Below, piece by piece: positions 33,250 through 41,451 of a DNA stretch of 49,113 nt. A model generated the notes under the pieces. It searched no databases, was not told where the DNA came from, and saw only the letters and a program-made list of their open reading frames with translations. The number at the start of each line of letters is the position of its first letter. The first letter of the stretch is position 1. The stretch comes from Pseudomonadota bacterium (GTDB taxonomy: Bacteria; Pseudomonadota; Alphaproteobacteria; Sphingomonadales; Sphingomonadaceae). The DNA is taken from NCBI GenBank assembly GCA_023424095.1, contig JAFAEG010000150.1, forward strand, positions 1-49,113, written 5' to 3'. The translations under genes were made by a program, and so were the position numbers.

Positions 33250-33789
33250 CTAAAAACTCATCGCCACCCGGCCGTCGCTCATCACCTGGCCGATGATCGG
33301 CGCGGCGCGCGGTTCGGTGCGGACGCGGATGCGGTCGCCCGGCGCCCCGTCCTGCTCGGCGATCGCCTGACGCGAGACGGTGAAGCCCCCCGTCACCACG
33401 ACCAGAGCGACCGGATCGCCGCGGCGGATGGTCGGCTCGGCCCGGGCCTGACGCAGGGCCGGCGTCGAGGCGGCGCGGACGGCCACCTCTTCCTGGCTTT
33501 GCTGGACCGGCACGCGGATGCGCCAGCCGATCTGCTGGCAGCGCACCGTCACCGCGCCCAGATTGACCGGCTCGACGATGATCGGGGCCGGGCAGACCTG
33601 CAGGCGCAGGCGGCGGTCGACCGCGCGCAAGGCGCCGCCGGGCTGGCCGATCTCGGCCCCCAGAGTGGCGGCGACCTGCTGGTCGATCTCATCGATGCTG
33701 TGAAAGGCCTGCGCGCCCGCGGGCGCGGCGATGCACGCCCCGCTCAGCAAGGCGGCGGCGATCGCGGCATGTCGGAAAGTTGACGGCAT
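33250..33789 (-). CDS. flgA: Flagellar P-ring assembly chaperone FlgA
   Basis: FlgA is a periplasmic chaperone for FlgI. The 179-residue protein has a signal peptide (AAIAAALLSGACIAAPAGAQ) and a C-terminal SAF-type domain with TIRRGDPVALVVVTGGFTVS and the ending RVRTEPRAAPIIGQVMSDG. ATG 33789 gives a normal precursor; an ORF running further upstream is not supported. It is transcribed away from flgB, from the sigma-54 site at 33822-33837. Confidence 0.92.
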   Translation of the reverse strand: MPSTFRHAAIAAALLSGACIAAPAGAQAFHSIDEIDQQVAATLGAEIGQPGGALRAVDRRLRLQVCPAPIIVEPVNLGAVTVRCQQIGWRIRVPVQQSQEEVAVRAASTPALRQARAEPTIRRGDPVALVVVTGGFTVSRQAIAEQDGAPGDRIRVRTEPRAAPIIGQVMSDGRVAMSF

Positions 33790-33821
33790 GGCAGGCTGCT
33801 CCACGGTTTCGCGGAATACTA

Positions 33822-33837
33822 AGCAACGGCCGTGCCA
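33822..33837 (-). promoter_or_regulatory. Sigma-54 promoter of flgA
   Basis: On the minus strand the sequence reads TGGCAC-GGCCG-TTGCT, a full -24/-12 match with correct spacing, 32 bases before the flgA start codon. It differs by one base from the site at 32393-32408. Confidence 0.88.
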
Positions 33838-33853
33838 GATGCGGGCTCGAGAC

Positions 33854-33970
33854 GGTAAAAAAGCGGGAGGTCCGGGCGCATGTCGTCGTCGGATGCGCCC
33901 GATCCTCCCGCTTTGAAGCAAACCGGCAATACGCCGCCGGTCGCGGCAATTTCTTGCCGCTCGCACCCCC
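33854..33970 (-). ncRNA. Candidate small RNA in the flgA-flgB divergent gap
   Basis: Read on the minus strand, three hairpins follow one another: 33960-33943 (GCGGCAA/TTGCCGC), 33941-33922 (ACCGGC/GCCGGT), and the long stem 33914-33860, which ends in TTTTTTACC. No annotated gene uses this terminator. The 5' end is a guess; no clear promoter was found. The rest of the 313-base gap 33790-34102 holds the two sigma-54 sites and the flgB leader. Confidence 0.4.
33857..33914 (-). terminator. Strong minus-strand intrinsic terminator between flgA and flgB
   Basis: Bases 33860-33881 pair with 33893-33914 (20 of 22 positions, one 2x2 internal loop) around an 11-base loop. On the minus strand the stem runs into six T residues (33862-33857). 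On the plus strand only TTT follows, so the direction is leftward. It stands upstream of the flgA promoter, so it does not terminate flgA or flgB. Confidence 0.8.
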
Positions 33971-34014
33971 GCCGCCAGTGAGGGACGGTATGCCACAGGG
34001 GCCGCACATGAAAC

Positions 34015-34030
34015 TGGCACGGCCATTGCA
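34015..34030 (+). promoter_or_regulatory. Sigma-54 promoter of the flgBCDEFGHIJKL operon
   Basis: TGGCAC-GGCCA-TTGCA is a full -24/-12 match with 5-base spacing, 72 bases before the flgB start codon. It has the same TGGCACGGCC core as the flgA and transglycosylase promoters. Confidence 0.88.
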
Positions 34031-34102
34031 GCAAAGCGTCGTGAGTGCCTGCCATGTCGGAATAACGGCGGCCTGCACGAGACTTTTAGGGACGGACGCA
34101 AA

Positions 34103-34450
34103 ATGTCTGACGAACTGTTCGGGATCCACGGCACCGCATTGTCGCTGCGCTCGCAGCGGCTCTCGATGCTCGCGTCGAACATCGCGAACGCCGCGACCCC
34201 CGGTTATAAGGCACGCGACATCGACTTCAGTGCCGCGATGCAGGCCGCCGAGTCCGGCATGGACAGCTTCGGCGCCGTCGGCAGCGCCACGCGCTACCGC
34301 GTGCCCGTGATGCCCAGCGAGAATGGCAATACGGTCGAGCTTTCGACCGAACAGACCCTCTTCGCGGAAAATGCGGTCCAGTACCGCGCGACCCTCTCCT
34401 TCCTGGAAGGCCGCATCAACACCATCAAACGCGCGCTGAAGGGAGAGTAA
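34103..34450 (+). CDS. flgB: Flagellar proximal rod protein FlgB
   Basis: This 115-residue rod subunit has the N-terminal motif LSLRSQRLSMLASNIANAATPGYKARDIDF and the C-terminal helix ending RATLSFLEGRINTIKRAL, here noted as ASNIANAATPGYKARD and FLEGRINTIKRAL. FlgB, with FlgC and FlgF, forms the proximal rod around FliE. It opens the large flg operon and is followed by flgC after 3 bases. Length is slightly shorter than the E. coli protein. Confidence 0.93.
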   Translation: MSDELFGIHGTALSLRSQRLSMLASNIANAATPGYKARDIDFSAAMQAAESGMDSFGAVGSATRYRVPVMPSENGNTVELSTEQTLFAENAVQYRATLSFLEGRINTIKRALKGE

Positions 34451-34453
34451 GAG

Positions 34454-34861
34454 ATGGGCGATCGTCCGCTTTCCGTGTTCGACATTTCGGGCCGCGCGAT
34501 GAGCGCGCAGCTCGTGCGTCTGAACACCACCGCTTCGAACCTGGCCAATGCCGGCACCGTGTCGAGCAGCCGCGCGACCGCGTTTCGCGCGCTTCGCCCG
34601 GTGTTCGAGAGCCAGGAGATGTCACCGGGTGTCGCCACCGTCGGAGTCGGCCGCATCGTCCGCTCGGACGTCGAGCCGACCCGCCAGTACAATCCCGACC
34701 ACCCGCTCGCCGACGCAGACGGCAATGTCTGGGTCGCGGGCGTCGATCAGGCGTCCGAGCTGGTCGAGATGGTCGAGGCGGCGCGCCAGTATCAGAACAA
34801 TGTCCAGGTCCTGCAAACCGCCAAGACCTTGACGCTCGACACCTTGAGGCTTGGCCAATGA
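34454..34861 (+). CDS. flgC: Flagellar proximal rod protein FlgC
   Basis: This 135-residue protein has the FlgC N-terminal signature SGRAMSAQLVRLNTTASNLANA and the C-terminal heptad helix ELVEMVEAARQYQNNVQVL, with NPDHPLADADGNVW in the middle. It is a standard-length proximal rod subunit. The start has GGGAGAG upstream, and the stop overlaps flgD by 4 bases. Confidence 0.94.
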   Translation: MGDRPLSVFDISGRAMSAQLVRLNTTASNLANAGTVSSSRATAFRALRPVFESQEMSPGVATVGVGRIVRSDVEPTRQYNPDHPLADADGNVWVAGVDQASELVEMVEAARQYQNNVQVLQTAKTLTLDTLRLGQ

Positions 34862-35523
34862 GCGTAATTGACGGGCTGAACGCCCCCAACACCCTGCCCC
34901 CGACCAGCAGCGCGATCGGCGGCCAGGCGCTCGATCAGCGCGCTTTCCTGCGTCTGCTGACCACGCAGATGACGACCCAGGATCCGTTCAATCCGGTCGA
35001 CAACACGCAGATGGTCGCCCAGATGGCGCAATTCAGCTCGGTCGCCGGCATTGCCGAGATGAACCAGTCGCTGAAGACGTTGATCTCGAACCTGACCGGC
35101 TCCGGCCGCCTGTCCGACGCCTCGAGCTGGATCGGCCGTTCGATGCTGGTCAATGCCGATGTCGCCACGCCTTTGCGCGACGGCGCTTATGCCGGCGAGC
35201 TGACCCTGCCCGCCGACGCGGATCAGGTCTCGATCAGCTTCGTCGACGCAAATGGCGCGACCGTGCACACGATGGAGCTGGGCGCCCGCGAGGCCGGCCC
35301 CGCCGCCTTCATGTGGGACGGCAAGAATGAGGCCGGTCAAATCGTCGCCGACGGTCCGCTGAAGGTCGTCGTCACCGCCCGCGCCGGCACCGGCGCCGTC
35401 ACCCCGACCATCGCCACTTGGACGCCGATCGCCGGCCTCCAGTCGCCCGCCGCCGGCGGCGAGGCGCGCTTGGTCACCGGCCTTGGGCTGAAAAAGCCCG
35501 AAGACGCCATCCGCATCGCCTGA
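34858..35523 (+). CDS. flgD: Hook-assembly scaffolding protein FlgD
   Basis: FlgD caps the growing hook. The 221-residue protein has the conserved N-terminal FLRLLTTQMTTQDPFNPVDN and TQMVAQMAQFSSVAGI, then a beta-rich Ig/Fn3-like part with MWDGKNEAGQIVADGPLKV. ATG 34858 overlaps the flgC stop. Normal length for the family. Confidence 0.94.
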   Translation: MSVIDGLNAPNTLPPTSSAIGGQALDQRAFLRLLTTQMTTQDPFNPVDNTQMVAQMAQFSSVAGIAEMNQSLKTLISNLTGSGRLSDASSWIGRSMLVNADVATPLRDGAYAGELTLPADADQVSISFVDANGATVHTMELGAREAGPAAFMWDGKNEAGQIVADGPLKVVVTARAGTGAVTPTIATWTPIAGLQSPAAGGEARLVTGLGLKKPEDAIRIA

Positions 35524-35561
35524 ACCACCAGTATCATCCCCATCACCCCGAGGAGACTTTC

Positions 35562-36374
35562 ATGAGCTATTACACTTCGCTCTCCGGCCTGCGCGCCGCC
35601 CAGACCGACCTGTCGGTCACGGCGAACAACATCGCCAACGTTGGCTCGGTCGGCTTCAAGAAGAGCCGCGCCGAATTCGGCGACATGATGCCGCCGTCGA
35701 GTTCGACTGCCGGCACCGGCACGCGCCTGAAGTCGATCACCCAGAATTTCACCCAGGGCCAGTTCGAGAACTCGTCGCGCGACCTTGACCTCGCGATCAA
35801 CGGCAGCGGCTTCTTCATGACCCGCGAGAACGGCGGCACCGGCGACATGACCTTCACCCGGGACGGCGCGATGTCGATCGACGCCAATCGCTTCCTGGTC
35901 GATTCCCGCGGCGCCAATCTGCAGGCCTTCCCGGTCGACGCCAATGGCGATCCCACGACGACCGCTTTGGCCTCCGCGATCAGCATCCAGATCCCCGAGT
36001 TCAGCACCGCCACCGGCGCGCGCCTCAGCGATGTGTCGGTCGATCCGAAGGGGTTGATCATGGCGACCTTCTCGGACGGCAGCACGGAACCGCTCGGCAG
36101 CATCGCCGTCGCCAATTTCTCCAACCCGGCCGGCCTCCGCCAGCAGGGCGACGGCCGCTGGACCGTCACCAGCGACAGCGGCCCGGTGCAGACCGGCACG
36201 GCGAAGACCGATGGCGTCGGCACCATCATGACCGGCGCGATCGAACGCGCCAACGTCGATCTGACGGAGGAGCTCGTCGCCCTGATCGCGGCGCAGCGCA
36301 ACTTCCAGGCCAATGCGAAGGCGATCGAAACCGCCAACGCCCTGACCCAGACCGTCACCAACCTGCGCAACTAA
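35562..36374 (+). CDS. flgE: Flagellar hook protein FlgE, short form
   Basis: The N-terminus (TSLSGLRAAQTDLSVTANNI and NVGSVGFKKSRAEFGDMM) and C-terminus (GAIERANVDLTEELVALI, RNFQANAKAIETANALTQTV) are FlgE-like, and the gene holds the flgE place between flgD and flgF. At 270 residues it is much shorter than the 402-residue E. coli FlgE. Only one middle domain (ENSSRDLDLAINGSGFFM to NPAGLRQQGD) is present, so the outer D2-type domain appears to be missing. ATG 35562 has GAGGAG eight bases upstream. It is probably a minimal hook subunit; a duplicated rod-type protein is the alternative. Confidence 0.85.
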   Translation: MSYYTSLSGLRAAQTDLSVTANNIANVGSVGFKKSRAEFGDMMPPSSSTAGTGTRLKSITQNFTQGQFENSSRDLDLAINGSGFFMTRENGGTGDMTFTRDGAMSIDANRFLVDSRGANLQAFPVDANGDPTTTALASAISIQIPEFSTATGARLSDVSVDPKGLIMATFSDGSTEPLGSIAVANFSNPAGLRQQGDGRWTVTSDSGPVQTGTAKTDGVGTIMTGAIERANVDLTEELVALIAAQRNFQANAKAIETANALTQTVTNLRN

Positions 36375-36402
36375 GTCACGCGGTTAAAAGGGAGTTCGCG
36401 GC

Positions 36403-37146
36403 ATGAACGGAATCGTTCAATCATCGGTGGCAGCGCTTCGCACGGCGATGAACCGCCAGGCGATGACCGCGAACAACCTCGCCAACGCCAATACCGCCGG
36501 CTTTCGCGCGGACGTGTCGGCCAACCGGTCGACCTTCCTGCAGGCCGGCGGCCAGATTTTCGGCGCCCGGGTCAGCGGCACCATCGTCGACGCCAATATG
36601 GCGCCGGGCGCGATCACCCAGACGGGACGCAATCTCGACGTCGCCGTCTCGGGCGAGGCGTTGCTCACCGTCCAGGCGCTGAATGGTGACGAGGCCTATA
36701 CGCGCCGCGGCGACCTGACGGTCACAGACAGCGGCCTGCTGACCACCGGCGACGGCACGCCCGTCCTCGGCGAAGGCGGGCCGATCACTTTGCCCCCGCA
36801 TGAAAGCGTGCGCATCGACACCGACGGCGCGATCTGGATCGTGCCCGCCGGCGGCGACGCCGACAATCCGACCCAGATCGACCGGCTGAAGCTGGTGACG
36901 CCGGTCGGCAGCCAGATCGCCAAGGGCCTCGACGGCCTGTTCCGGGTCCGCGGCGGCGGCGCGCTGCCGCAGGATCCCGAGGCGCGGGTGACCGCCGGCA
37001 GCCTTGAGCAATCGAACGTGAACACCACCCAGGCGCTCGTCGACATGATCGAGGCGAGCCGCGCCTGGGACACGCAGATCAACCTCATCACTTCGGCCAA
37101 GGAGCTCGACACGAGCGCCGCCGATCTGATGCGCCTTCCCGCCTGA
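36403..37146 (+). CDS. flgF: Flagellar rod protein FlgF
   Basis: This 247-residue rod protein has the family start AALRTAMNRQAMTANNLANA, the middle segment GRNLDVAVSGEALLTV and YTRRGDLTVTDSGLLTT, and the C-terminal SLEQSNVNTTQALVDMIEAS. ATG 36403 has AAGGGAG upstream. It lies 28 bases after flgE and 16 before flgG, in the order usual for the operon. Confidence 0.94.
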   Translation: MNGIVQSSVAALRTAMNRQAMTANNLANANTAGFRADVSANRSTFLQAGGQIFGARVSGTIVDANMAPGAITQTGRNLDVAVSGEALLTVQALNGDEAYTRRGDLTVTDSGLLTTGDGTPVLGEGGPITLPPHESVRIDTDGAIWIVPAGGDADNPTQIDRLKLVTPVGSQIAKGLDGLFRVRGGGALPQDPEARVTAGSLEQSNVNTTQALVDMIEASRAWDTQINLITSAKELDTSAADLMRLPA

Positions 37147-37162
37147 CGGAGTTTAGACAGCC

Positions 37163-37951
37163 ATGACCAACGCCGCTCTCCACGTCGCCCGCACGGGCCT
37201 CGACGCCCAGGCCGCGCGCATGCGCGTCATCGCCAACAACCTGGCGAACGTGAACACCACCGGCTTCCAGCGCGAGCGGGCCGAGTTTCAGACCCTGGCC
37301 TATCAGACCATCACGGCGCCGGGCGCCGCCTCGTCGGGCGACAATCGCTATGCGATCGGCCTGTCGCTGGGCTCGGGCGTGTCGATGACCGGAGTCAGCC
37401 GGGTCGGGACGCCGGGACCGGTCAATTCGACCGGCAATCCCTATGACCTTGCCATTCAGGGCGAGGGCTTCTTCCAGATCGCGCGTCCGGACGGCACCAC
37501 CGCTTATACCCGCGCTGGTAATTTCCAGATTTCGCCGGAAGGCCAGTTGGTCACTTCCGAAGGCTTCCCGCTGCAGCCGGACATTCGTGTCCCGGAAGGC
37601 ACGGCGTCCGTGACGATCGGCGCCGACGGCAAGGTCTCGGCGCAGGTCGCCGGCCAGACCGAGGCGTCCGAAGTCGGCCAGATCGAGATCGCCCGCTTTG
37701 CCAATCCGGCCGGCCTGCTGCCGCTCGGCGACAATCTTTACCAGGCCACCCAGGCGAGCGGCGAGGCGCAGACGGGCGTCGCCGGTGCCGAGGGCCGCGG
37801 TTCGATCCGCCAGGGCGCGCTCGAAGGCTCCAACGTCAATGTCGTCCAGGAGCTGGTCGACATGATCGAGACTCAGCGCGCCTATGAGGTGAACTCAAAG
37901 ATGATCCAGTCGACGGACGAAATGCTCCGCAACGCCAACCAGCAGCTGTGA
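37163..37951 (+). CDS. flgG: Flagellar distal rod protein FlgG
   Basis: At 262 residues it has exactly the usual FlgG length. AARMRVIANNLANVNTTGFQ, YDLAIQGEGFFQI, YTRAGNFQISPEGQLVTSEG and LEGSNVNVVQELVDMIETQR are near-consensus. It polymerises into the distal rod that carries the P and L rings. Its TGA stop overlaps a GTG start candidate of flgH. Confidence 0.97.
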   Translation: MTNAALHVARTGLDAQAARMRVIANNLANVNTTGFQRERAEFQTLAYQTITAPGAASSGDNRYAIGLSLGSGVSMTGVSRVGTPGPVNSTGNPYDLAIQGEGFFQIARPDGTTAYTRAGNFQISPEGQLVTSEGFPLQPDIRVPEGTASVTIGADGKVSAQVAGQTEASEVGQIEIARFANPAGLLPLGDNLYQATQASGEAQTGVAGAEGRGSIRQGALEGSNVNVVQELVDMIETQRAYEVNSKMIQSTDEMLRNANQQL

Positions 37952-37953
37952 TC

Positions 37954-38589
37954 ATGAGCGCTTCAATCTTCATCGCCGCCACCTTGCTGGCGCTCGAACC
38001 GCCGCGGCCCGGCTATCAGCCGAGCTTCTCGGTGCCGGCCCCGCCGCCGGTCGCCAACGGCTCGATCTTCCAGGTGACGAACGGCTATGCGCCGCTGACC
38101 AGTGGCCAGCGCGCCGCGCAGGTCGGCGACGTGCTGACCGTCGTGCTGACCGAGCGCACGCAGGCGGCCGCGACGGCGGGCACCTCGACCCAGCGCGACG
38201 GCAATATCGGCCTTCGGCCGCCCACCACCGGCGCGCTCGCGCTGTTCACGCAGACCGACGCGACTGTCGGCGGCGGCTCGCAATTCGGCGGTACCGGCCA
38301 GACCACCCAGTCGAACCAGCTGTCGGGCGAGATCAGCGTCACCGTGGTCGAGGTCCATCCCAATGGCACGATGGTGGTGCGCGGCGAGAAAAGCCTGCGC
38401 CTCAACCGCGGCAACGAATTCATCCAGGTGATGGGCATCGTCCGCCCCGCCGACATCACGCCGGACAATCGGGTCGCTTCGACCCGGCTGGCCGACGCCC
38501 GCATCACCTATTCGGGCCGCGGCGAAATCGCCCGCGCCGCCCGCGAAGGGTGGCTGCAGAAATTCTTCAACTTCGTCAGCCCGTTCTGA
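37954..38589 (+). CDS. flgH: Flagellar L-ring protein FlgH without a visible lipobox
   Basis: The body is clear FlgH: FQVTNGYAPLTSGQRAAQVGD, LTVVLTERTQAA, NQLSGEISVTVVEVHPNGTM, VVRGEKSLRLNRG and the C-terminal LQKFFNFVSPF. FlgH forms the outer-membrane L ring and is normally a lipoprotein with a Cys at about residue 20. Here the N-terminus is MSASIFIAATLLALEPPRPG, with no cysteine, so lipid attachment is not predicted. Starting at GTG 37948 adds only two residues and no Cys. The hydrophobic segment is short for a Sec signal. Confidence 0.9.
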   Translation: MSASIFIAATLLALEPPRPGYQPSFSVPAPPPVANGSIFQVTNGYAPLTSGQRAAQVGDVLTVVLTERTQAAATAGTSTQRDGNIGLRPPTTGALALFTQTDATVGGGSQFGGTGQTTQSNQLSGEISVTVVEVHPNGTMVVRGEKSLRLNRGNEFIQVMGIVRPADITPDNRVASTRLADARITYSGRGEIARAAREGWLQKFFNFVSPF

Positions 38590-38599
38590 GGTGGATGCG

Positions 38600-39736
38600 A
38601 TGCGTATGATGGCTCTCCAGCCGCTCCGGACGAACCGGCGCCTGATCCAGCTGCTGCTGGCGGCGCTGGCCGCGATCCTGATCGCCTCGCCCGCCCAGGC
38701 GCAGCGGATCAAGGATATCGGCTCCTTCCAGGGCGTTCGTTCGAACCAGCTGACCGGCTACGGCATCGTCGTCGGCCTCGCGGGGACGGGCGACGACAAT
38801 CTCGCTTACGCCACGCAGGCGATGGGCGGGGTCGCCAGCCGCTTCGGCCTGGTGCTGCCGCCGGGCGTGAACCCGTCGCTGCGCAATGCCGCGGCGGTGA
38901 TGATCACGGCCGAGCTGCCGCCCTTCGCCAATCCCGGCCAGCGCATCGACATCACCGTCTCCGCGCTGGGCCGCGCCCGCTCCTTGCGCGGCGGCACGCT
39001 CATCATGACGCCGTTGCGCGGCGCCGATGACCAGATTTACGCGATGGCGCAGGGCAACCTCGTCGTCGGCGGCCTCGGCGTTTCTGCGCAGGACGGGTCG
39101 CAAGTCACCGTCAACGTCCCGAGCGCCGGCCGAATCCCCGGCGGCGCAACGGTGGAACGCGCGGTCGACACCGGCTTCGCGTCCGCGCCCGAACTCTTCT
39201 TCAACCTGGCCGATGCGGACCTCACCACCGCCGGCCGCGTCGCCGACGCGATCAACGCCTCGATGGGCCAGCCGATCGCGCGGGCGATGAATGGCGGCTC
39301 GATCGCCATCACCGCCCCCGCCGGGGCGCAGGCGCGCACCGCCTTGATGGGCCAGATCGAAAACCTGACCGTCGATCCGGGCGAGGCGCCAGCCCGCGTC
39401 ATCGTCAATTCGCGAACGGGCACGGTCGTCATCAACGGCGCCGTCAGGATCGCGCCCGCCGCAGTCAGCCACGGGCGCCTCACCGTGCAGGTCGAGGAAA
39501 ATCCCACAGTCGTCCAGCCAGCGCCCTTCTCGCGCGGCCAGACGGCGGTGCAGCAGAACAGCACGATCAGTGTCGAAGAGGAGCGCGCCCGCATGTTCGA
39601 AGTCGGCGGCGGCGCGAACCTTTCCGAGATCGTCCGCGCGGTGAACGCGATCGGCGCCACCCCGTCGGATCTGGTCGCGATCCTGGAAGCCCTCAAACAG
39701 GCCGGCGCACTGCGCGCGGAACTGGTGATCCTGTGA
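38600..39736 (+). CDS. flgI: Flagellar P-ring protein FlgI
   Basis: A signal peptide (LLLAALAAILIASPAQAQ) is followed by RIKDIGSFQGVRSNQLTGYG and IVVGLAGTGD, both diagnostic of FlgI. GATPSDLVAILEALKQAGAL near the end is also typical. The mature protein forms the periplasmic P ring and is chaperoned by FlgA. ATG 38600 has AGGTGG five bases upstream and is preferred to GTG 38591. Length 378 residues is normal. Confidence 0.96.
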   Translation: MRMMALQPLRTNRRLIQLLLAALAAILIASPAQAQRIKDIGSFQGVRSNQLTGYGIVVGLAGTGDDNLAYATQAMGGVASRFGLVLPPGVNPSLRNAAAVMITAELPPFANPGQRIDITVSALGRARSLRGGTLIMTPLRGADDQIYAMAQGNLVVGGLGVSAQDGSQVTVNVPSAGRIPGGATVERAVDTGFASAPELFFNLADADLTTAGRVADAINASMGQPIARAMNGGSIAITAPAGAQARTALMGQIENLTVDPGEAPARVIVNSRTGTVVINGAVRIAPAAVSHGRLTVQVEENPTVVQPAPFSRGQTAVQQNSTISVEEERARMFEVGGGANLSEIVRAVNAIGATPSDLVAILEALKQAGALRAELVIL

Positions 39737-40098
39737 TCAATCCGACCTCAACGGCGGCGACGCCCGCCACCGCCAATCCAACCGCGACCGACCCGCGTGA
39801 GGCGCAATTGCGCCAGGCGGCCGAGGCGTTCGAGGCGGTCTTCCTGCGCCAGCTGATCGGCTCGATGCGCCAGGCCAAGCTCGCCGACGACGTGTTCGGC
39901 TCGGCCGCGACCGAGCAGTTTCGCGACATCGCCGATTCGAACCTCGCCGATAATATGGCGCAACAGGGCAGCTTCGGCATTGCCGATCTGCTGCTGCAGC
40001 AGATGCGCGCCGTGATCCGCCGGGTCGATGGCCCGGCCGGTGCCGCCGGGACTCCGGCCGCGCCCGCACACACCAACAATGTCGGAGGCACGGCGTGA
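39733..40098 (+). CDS. flgJ: Rod-binding protein FlgJ, N-terminal domain only
   Basis: This 121-residue protein has the FlgJ rod-cap domain: REAQLRQAAEAFEAVFLRQL, IGSMRQAKLADDVFGS, and FRDIADSNLADNMAQQGSFG. The C-terminal muramidase domain of enteric FlgJ is absent, as is usual in alphaproteobacteria. The SLT enzyme at 31533-32357 probably supplies that activity. GTG 39733 overlaps the flgI stop, and its own stop overlaps flgK. Confidence 0.92.
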   Translation: MINPTSTAATPATANPTATDPREAQLRQAAEAFEAVFLRQLIGSMRQAKLADDVFGSAATEQFRDIADSNLADNMAQQGSFGIADLLLQQMRAVIRRVDGPAGAAGTPAAPAHTNNVGGTA

Positions 40099-41441
40099 GC
40101 GATCTTCTCGGCATCGGCCTGAGCGGTCTGACCGCCTATCGCAGCGCGCTTGCCGCGGTCGGCGAGAATGTCGCCAATGCCGAGACGCCCGGCTATTCCC
40201 GCCGCACCATCCGCCTCTCCGCGATCGACGGCGGCGCCGGACGCGATCCGCAATATCGCGACGATATGAACTTCAACGGCGTCCGGGCGACCAGCGTGAT
40301 CCGCGCCTATGATATTTTCCGCGCCGCCGAGGCGCGCCACGCCTCGGCCGGCTCCGGGCGCAGCGCCATCCGCGAACAATGGCTGTCCGGCATCGAAACC
40401 GCGCTGGACGATGGCTCGACCGGCATCGGGAGCCGTCTCACCGCTTTCTTCAGCGCCGGCGACACGCTCGCATCGGCCCCGGAAGACCCGCTCAACCGCA
40501 CCCGCTTCCTGATGGCGCTGGACGATGTCGCCGGCTCCTTCCGCACGACCGCCACCGCGCTCAACCGCATCGGCGCGGCCGTCGGCGAAGCCGCCGGCCT
40601 TGAGGCGACGCAACTCAACCAGACGCTGAACGCGCTCGCCGACATCAACCGCTCGCTGATCACCGCGCCGGAAGGGGGCACCACCCGCGCCGCGATGGAG
40701 GACGAACGCGACCGCCTGATCGATTCGATCGCCGGCGCGATCGACGTCGTCGTCAGCTATGGCGATCATGGCACCGCTACGGTGAGGATGGCAGACGCGC
40801 CCGGCGCGACCGTCATCGCGCCCGGCAATGTCGGCCAGTTCGCCGTCAGCCATGCGCCCGACGGGCGGATCAGCATCCAGCTTACCAACAATAGCGGCAC
40901 CGCGACGATCGCGCCCGTCACCGGCCGGCTCGCCGGCTATGTCGACGCGGCCAATGTCACCGCCGACCGCCGCGCCGCGCTGGACACTTTGGCCCAGGAT
41001 TTCGCCGCCGACGTCAATGCCTGGTCAAATGCCGGCCTCGACGCCAACGGCGCCGCCGGCGCGAACCTGCTCGACGCGAGCGCTGGCGCGACCGGCATGA
41101 CCAGCCTGGTCACCAACCCGGCCCAGGTCGCGGCGGCGAACGGCAGCAGCCGCAACGGCAACCTGCTCGACCTCGACGCCCTGCGCGGTGCGACCGGTTC
41201 GGAGCGCCGCTGGACCGAAATGGTCTCCGGCCACGCGCTGCAGCTCAATGCTGCCAAGTCCGAAGCCGCGGCGAACAAGGCGTGGAAGGAAAACACCTAT
41301 GCCGCGCTCGACGAGACGACCGGCATCGATCTGGATCGGGAGGCGGCGGACCTGCTCCGCTTCCAGCAGGCCTACAGCGCCTCAGCGCGCATCGTGCAGG
41401 TCGGCCGCGAGATTTTTCAGGACATCCTGAACGTATTCTAG
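40095..41441 (+). CDS. flgK: Hook-filament junction protein FlgK
   Basis: The N-terminus IGLSGLTAYRSALAAVGENV with NAETPGYSRRTIRLS and the C-terminus GIDLDREAADLLRFQQAYSA, RIVQVGREIFQDILNVF are diagnostic of FlgK (HAP1). At 448 residues it is about 100 shorter than the E. coli protein, so the variable middle is reduced, in keeping with the short FlgE. GTG 40095 overlaps the flgJ stop. Confidence 0.94.
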   Translation: MSDLLGIGLSGLTAYRSALAAVGENVANAETPGYSRRTIRLSAIDGGAGRDPQYRDDMNFNGVRATSVIRAYDIFRAAEARHASAGSGRSAIREQWLSGIETALDDGSTGIGSRLTAFFSAGDTLASAPEDPLNRTRFLMALDDVAGSFRTTATALNRIGAAVGEAAGLEATQLNQTLNALADINRSLITAPEGGTTRAAMEDERDRLIDSIAGAIDVVVSYGDHGTATVRMADAPGATVIAPGNVGQFAVSHAPDGRISIQLTNNSGTATIAPVTGRLAGYVDAANVTADRRAALDTLAQDFAADVNAWSNAGLDANGAAGANLLDASAGATGMTSLVTNPAQVAAANGSSRNGNLLDLDALRGATGSERRWTEMVSGHALQLNAAKSEAAANKAWKENTYAALDETTGIDLDREAADLLRFQQAYSASARIVQVGREIFQDILNVF

Positions 41442-41451
41442 GAATGACGAG

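Noticed and set aside
33780..34310. A 176-codon plus-strand frame across the flgA-flgB gap
   Set aside because: It overlaps both promoters, the terminator and flgB, and shows no protein-like pattern.
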